Shown: in pieces, positions 61,723-64,000 of the stretch | Position numbering within the stretch: position 1 is the stretch's first letter | How the letters are laid out: every line of letters begins with the position of its first letter | Source: Arthrobacter sp. NicSoilC5 | GTDB taxonomy: Bacteria > Actinomycetota > Actinomycetes > Actinomycetales > Micrococcaceae | DNA: 64,000 bases | Reading direction: 5' to 3' | Assembly (NCBI RefSeq): GCF_019977395.1 | Contig: NZ_AP024660.1 | Span: 1,674,001-1,738,000 of the forward strand | Program-made: the position numbers and the translations under genes | Notes under the pieces: model-generated | Seen by the model: the letters and a program-made list of their open reading frames with translations, nothing else | The model's database searches: none | What the model was told of the DNA's origin: nothing

Positions 61723-62364
61723 GTGACAGCCAGCACTGAATCCATCAACCCGCCGGACACGGCGGTTGGCTTCGGCTTTGCCGAAATCGCATACCTGATC
61801 AGGAGGTTCGATACCGACGCCGCGAGGAAGTCCGCCCAGGTACTCCGACTGGAAGAGGAAGTCCAGTCGGACCCCATCTGCGTCGCGGGAGGATCTTCGC
61901 TTCTGGCCCGTGGCTTTGCCAGCGTCGATGACGACCTTGAATTGGAAGGGCCCGCGGTACCCACCGCGTACGCCTTGTCCAGGGCGGGCCGCTGGACGGA
62001 AATCAGCCTGGTCGACGGCGAGAAAACGGACACTGTGGTACACGTGGATTCCGACAAAGTATCTGTGCTGATGCAGCCCAGGACCCTGGGCACCTGGTTC
62101 GTCTTTGCCCAGGACCCCTCTATCGACGGCGCAGACGCCCAACTCTCCCTCATCAAGGAACATCGGCGGACTCATCCCGAAGGGACCGCCTTTGTCCGGG
62201 TCAAGTCGATCTCTGGGGAAGACCACCTGCTCATTCGACCGGAAGGCCTCGGCTGGGCGGTTGGCAAGGTTATCGATCCCACCCGGGATGTCGAGGAAAT
62301 CACGGGCCTGGACACATACGGCCTGCTTACCCGTATTCGGGAAACCCGCGGAGAAACCACATGA
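61723..62364 (+). CDS. Hypothetical protein of the WXG100 cassette
   Basis: The 213-residue protein starts at GTG 61723 with AAAGGAC upstream. It lacks membrane segments and known motifs; it contains acidic helices (EEEVQSDPICVAGGSSLLAR) and beta-like stretches (LGTWFVFAQDPSIDGADAQL). It lies 20 bp after the WXG100 gene and overlaps the next gene by 4 bp, so it may be a cognate partner or immunity protein. This is inference only. Confidence 0.75.
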   Translation: MTASTESINPPDTAVGFGFAEIAYLIRRFDTDAARKSAQVLRLEEEVQSDPICVAGGSSLLARGFASVDDDLELEGPAVPTAYALSRAGRWTEISLVDGEKTDTVVHVDSDKVSVLMQPRTLGTWFVFAQDPSIDGADAQLSLIKEHRRTHPEGTAFVRVKSISGEDHLLIRPEGLGWAVGKVIDPTRDVEEITGLDTYGLLTRIRETRGETT

Positions 62365-62771
62365 GCAGCGAAGACCCACGACCGGTTCCTCCGGTCAAGC
62401 GCAAAGGCTACTACAAGCGCCAAATCCAACTGGAGGCCGAGAGGCAGGGACTCACGCCCGAGGAATACGGGGTCTATAAAGGCTCAACGGGCAGCGTGAT
62501 CAAACCCGTCAATTCAGCAGGCGGACTGCTCTTTCTTGCCATCTTGATCTCCCTGTTCTCTGGCATTGTGGTGGGTGCGGCAATCATCGTCCTTACCGGT
62601 GACGGGGTCACCAACTGGGTGCAATTCGTCATCGCCTGTGTGATTGTGCTTTTCCTGGTGCCCACCTCATGGGCTTACTACTTCAAGGAACGCAAAGCGG
62701 CACGGCTGCGGAAGGCGGCTGGAAAAACACTTGAACCTCCCACCCGACGCTCAAGCAGGCCGGACTGGTAG
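62361..62771 (+). CDS. Two-span membrane protein of the WXG100 cassette
   Basis: A 136-residue protein with a basic N-terminus (VKRKGYYKRQIQLEAERQGL, then TPEEYGVYKG), two hydrophobic spans (LLFLAILISLFSGIVVGAAI and the stretch WVQFVIACVIVLFLVPTSWA) and a basic tail with YYFKERKAARLRKAAGK. Its ATG overlaps the previous stop. A decayed copy follows at 62791-62975. A role as membrane immunity or anchor is possible but unproven. Confidence 0.78.
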   Translation: MSSEDPRPVPPVKRKGYYKRQIQLEAERQGLTPEEYGVYKGSTGSVIKPVNSAGGLLFLAILISLFSGIVVGAAIIVLTGDGVTNWVQFVIACVIVLFLVPTSWAYYFKERKAARLRKAAGKTLEPPTRRSSRPDW

Positions 62772-62790
62772 CAGAATTGGGTCTCCGACG

Positions 62791-62975
62791 GTGCCGGTGA
62801 AGCACCGCCTGGCCGGGAACGGTGAGATCGTCAGCTACACGGACGAAGAGTACGGGGTCAGGAAGGATGACGGCCCTGTTCGGCCTGATGGTTTACGGCA
62901 CGGTCCGGATACTTCCGGGAGCGCAAGGCGGAGAGGCTCCGCAAAGCCAGGAACCTCCCGCGGCCCGTTGGATAG
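62791..62975 (+). pseudogene. Decayed paralog of the preceding membrane protein
   Basis: This piece contains VPVKHRLAGNG and DEEYGVRKDD in one frame and YFRERKAERLRKARNLPRPV followed by TAG (62973-62975) in another. These match VPPVKRKG, PEEYGVYKG and YFKERKAARLRKAAGK of the gene at 62361. The membrane-spanning part is mostly deleted and the frames are shifted, so no full protein can be made. Confidence 0.75.
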
Positions 62976-63069
62976 CGCCTTACCCAGCCGGCCGACGTCG
63001 TAGGCTGATGGCGGCACGCAGTGACGTAACCGACTGCGCCCTTCCGGATGCGAAGTCTAAACTGGACCA

Positions 63070-64000
63070 ATGACTACAGCAGCTACCCCTTCCGTCGGCC
63101 TGGTCGGATGGCGCGGCATGGTCGGTTCCGTCCTCATGCAGCGCATGCAGGACGAGGGCGACTTCGCCAACATCAACCCGGTGTTCTTCTCCACCTCCAA
63201 CGCGGGAGGTGCCGCCCCGTCGTTCGCCGACGGTGCCGGCAAGCTCGAGAACGCGTTCGACCTCGACACCCTGGCCAAGCTGCCCATTATCGTCACCGCC
63301 CAGGGCGGGGACTACACCAAGCAGGTCCACGGGGACCTGCGCAGCCGCGGCTGGGACGGCCTCTGGATCGACGCCGCCTCCACCCTGCGCATGAACGACG
63401 ACTCGATCATCGTGCTGGACCCCATCAACCGCGATGTCATCGACAAGGGCCTGGTCAACGGCACCAAGGACTTCATCGGCGGCAACTGCACCGTGTCCTG
63501 CATGCTCATGGGCCTCGGCGGCCTGTTCAAGAACGGCCTGGTGGAGTGGGGAACCTCCATGACCTACCAGGCAGCGTCCGGCGGCGGTGCCCGGCACATG
63601 CGTGAGCTGCTCAGCCAGTTCGGCACGCTCAACGCCGAGGTCAGCACGGAACTGGACGACCCGGCGTCGGCCATCCTGGATATTGACCGCAAGGTCCTGG
63701 CCCACCAGCGCACCGACATCGACGCGACCCAGTTCGGCGTTCCCTTGGCCGGCTCCCTGATCCCCTGGATCGACGCAGACCTCGGCAACGGCCAGTCCAA
63801 GGAAGAGTGGAAGGCCGGGGTGGAAACCAACAAGATCCTGGGCACCTCCGAGGAAAACCACGTGATCATGGACGGGCTCTGCGTTCGCATCGGCGCCATG
63901 CGCTCCCACTCCCAGGCCCTGACTTTGAAGCTCCGCGAGGACCTGTCCGTGGCCGAGATCGAAAAGCTCCTGGACGAGGACAACCAGTGGGCCAAGGTGG
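63070..64000 (+). CDS. asd: Aspartate-semialdehyde dehydrogenase, partial
   Basis: Asd reduces aspartyl phosphate to aspartate semialdehyde for lysine, threonine, methionine and diaminopimelate. The visible 310 residues start [20 protein letters not shown]. The catalytic Cys is in [20 protein letters not shown], the later motif [18 protein letters not shown] follows, and the sequence runs off the window end. The motif order resembles the E. coli-type enzyme more than the shorter form common in mycobacteria. Confidence 0.93.
   Translation, partial: MTTAATPSVGLVGWRGMVGSVLMQRMQDEGDFANINPVFFSTSNAGGAAPSFADGAGKLENAFDLDTLAKLPIIVTAQGGDYTKQVHGDLRSRGWDGLWIDAASTLRMNDDSIIVLDPINRDVIDKGLVNGTKDFIGGNCTVSCMLMGLGGLFKNGLVEWGTSMTYQAASGGGARHMRELLSQFGTLNAEVSTELDDPASAILDIDRKVLAHQRTDIDATQFGVPLAGSLIPWIDADLGNGQSKEEWKAGVETNKILGTSEENHVIMDGLCVRIGAMRSHSQALTLKLREDLSVAEIEKLLDEDNQWAKV

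Overview
This 64-kb window is high-GC chromosomal DNA from an actinobacterium. It most probably comes from the Micrococcaceae (Arthrobacter/Pseudarthrobacter type). Supporting signs are the mycothiol gene mshD beside a GlnR-type regulator, the ppk / mutT1-like order, a spc operon without rpsN, many GTG and TTG starts with strong Shine-Dalgarno sequences, and a WXG100-type protein. This placement is inference from gene content; no database was searched.

Layout. 37-13263 (minus strand) is the S10-spc ribosomal supercluster: rpsJ rplC rplD rplW rplB rpsS rplV rpsC rplP rpmC rpsQ, a 730-bp repeat-filled gap, then rplN rplX rplE rpsH rplF rplR rpsE rpmD rplO, a terminator, and secY adk map. 13661-16617 is an island with a GH1 beta-glucosidase, an Nramp Mn transporter and a 41-residue membrane protein. 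16783-21259 (minus) is the str operon rpsL rpsG fusA tuf. 21696-29209 (minus) is rpoB rpoC. 30011-31979 holds a lipoprotein, a thiolase and a YbaK protein. 32053-38601 (minus) is the tRNA-Trp secE nusG rplK rplA block followed by rplJ rplL, with two tandem GNAT acetyltransferase genes inserted between rplA and rplJ.

38880-64000 is mixed housekeeping and accessory content: an aspartate-type aminotransferase; a LiaFSR-like PspC / histidine kinase / response regulator cluster; pfkA; a GNAT; an MFS exporter; an ankyrin protein; YgfZ; a flavodoxin-like reductase; a nitrobindin-like protein; glnR, mshD, ppk and a NUDIX/phosphatase fusion; a duplicated-half membrane protein; thyA folA; a WXG100-headed cassette with a decayed paralog; and the start of asd.

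The most unusual structure is a repeat family with a 13-bp core, AACGCCCCATCAC / GTGATGGGGCGTT, arranged as inverted half-arrays with an exact 32-bp period. It occurs at two unlinked places: between rpsQ and rplN, where 61-bp direct repeats bracket it, and exactly between the stop codons of two convergent genes near 40.1 kb. I do not recognise it as a named family. Other points worth checking are a structured leader before glnR with partial cobalamin-riboswitch resemblance, an L10-leader-like attenuator before rplJ, and Arg/Gly-rich tails on S3 and S5.
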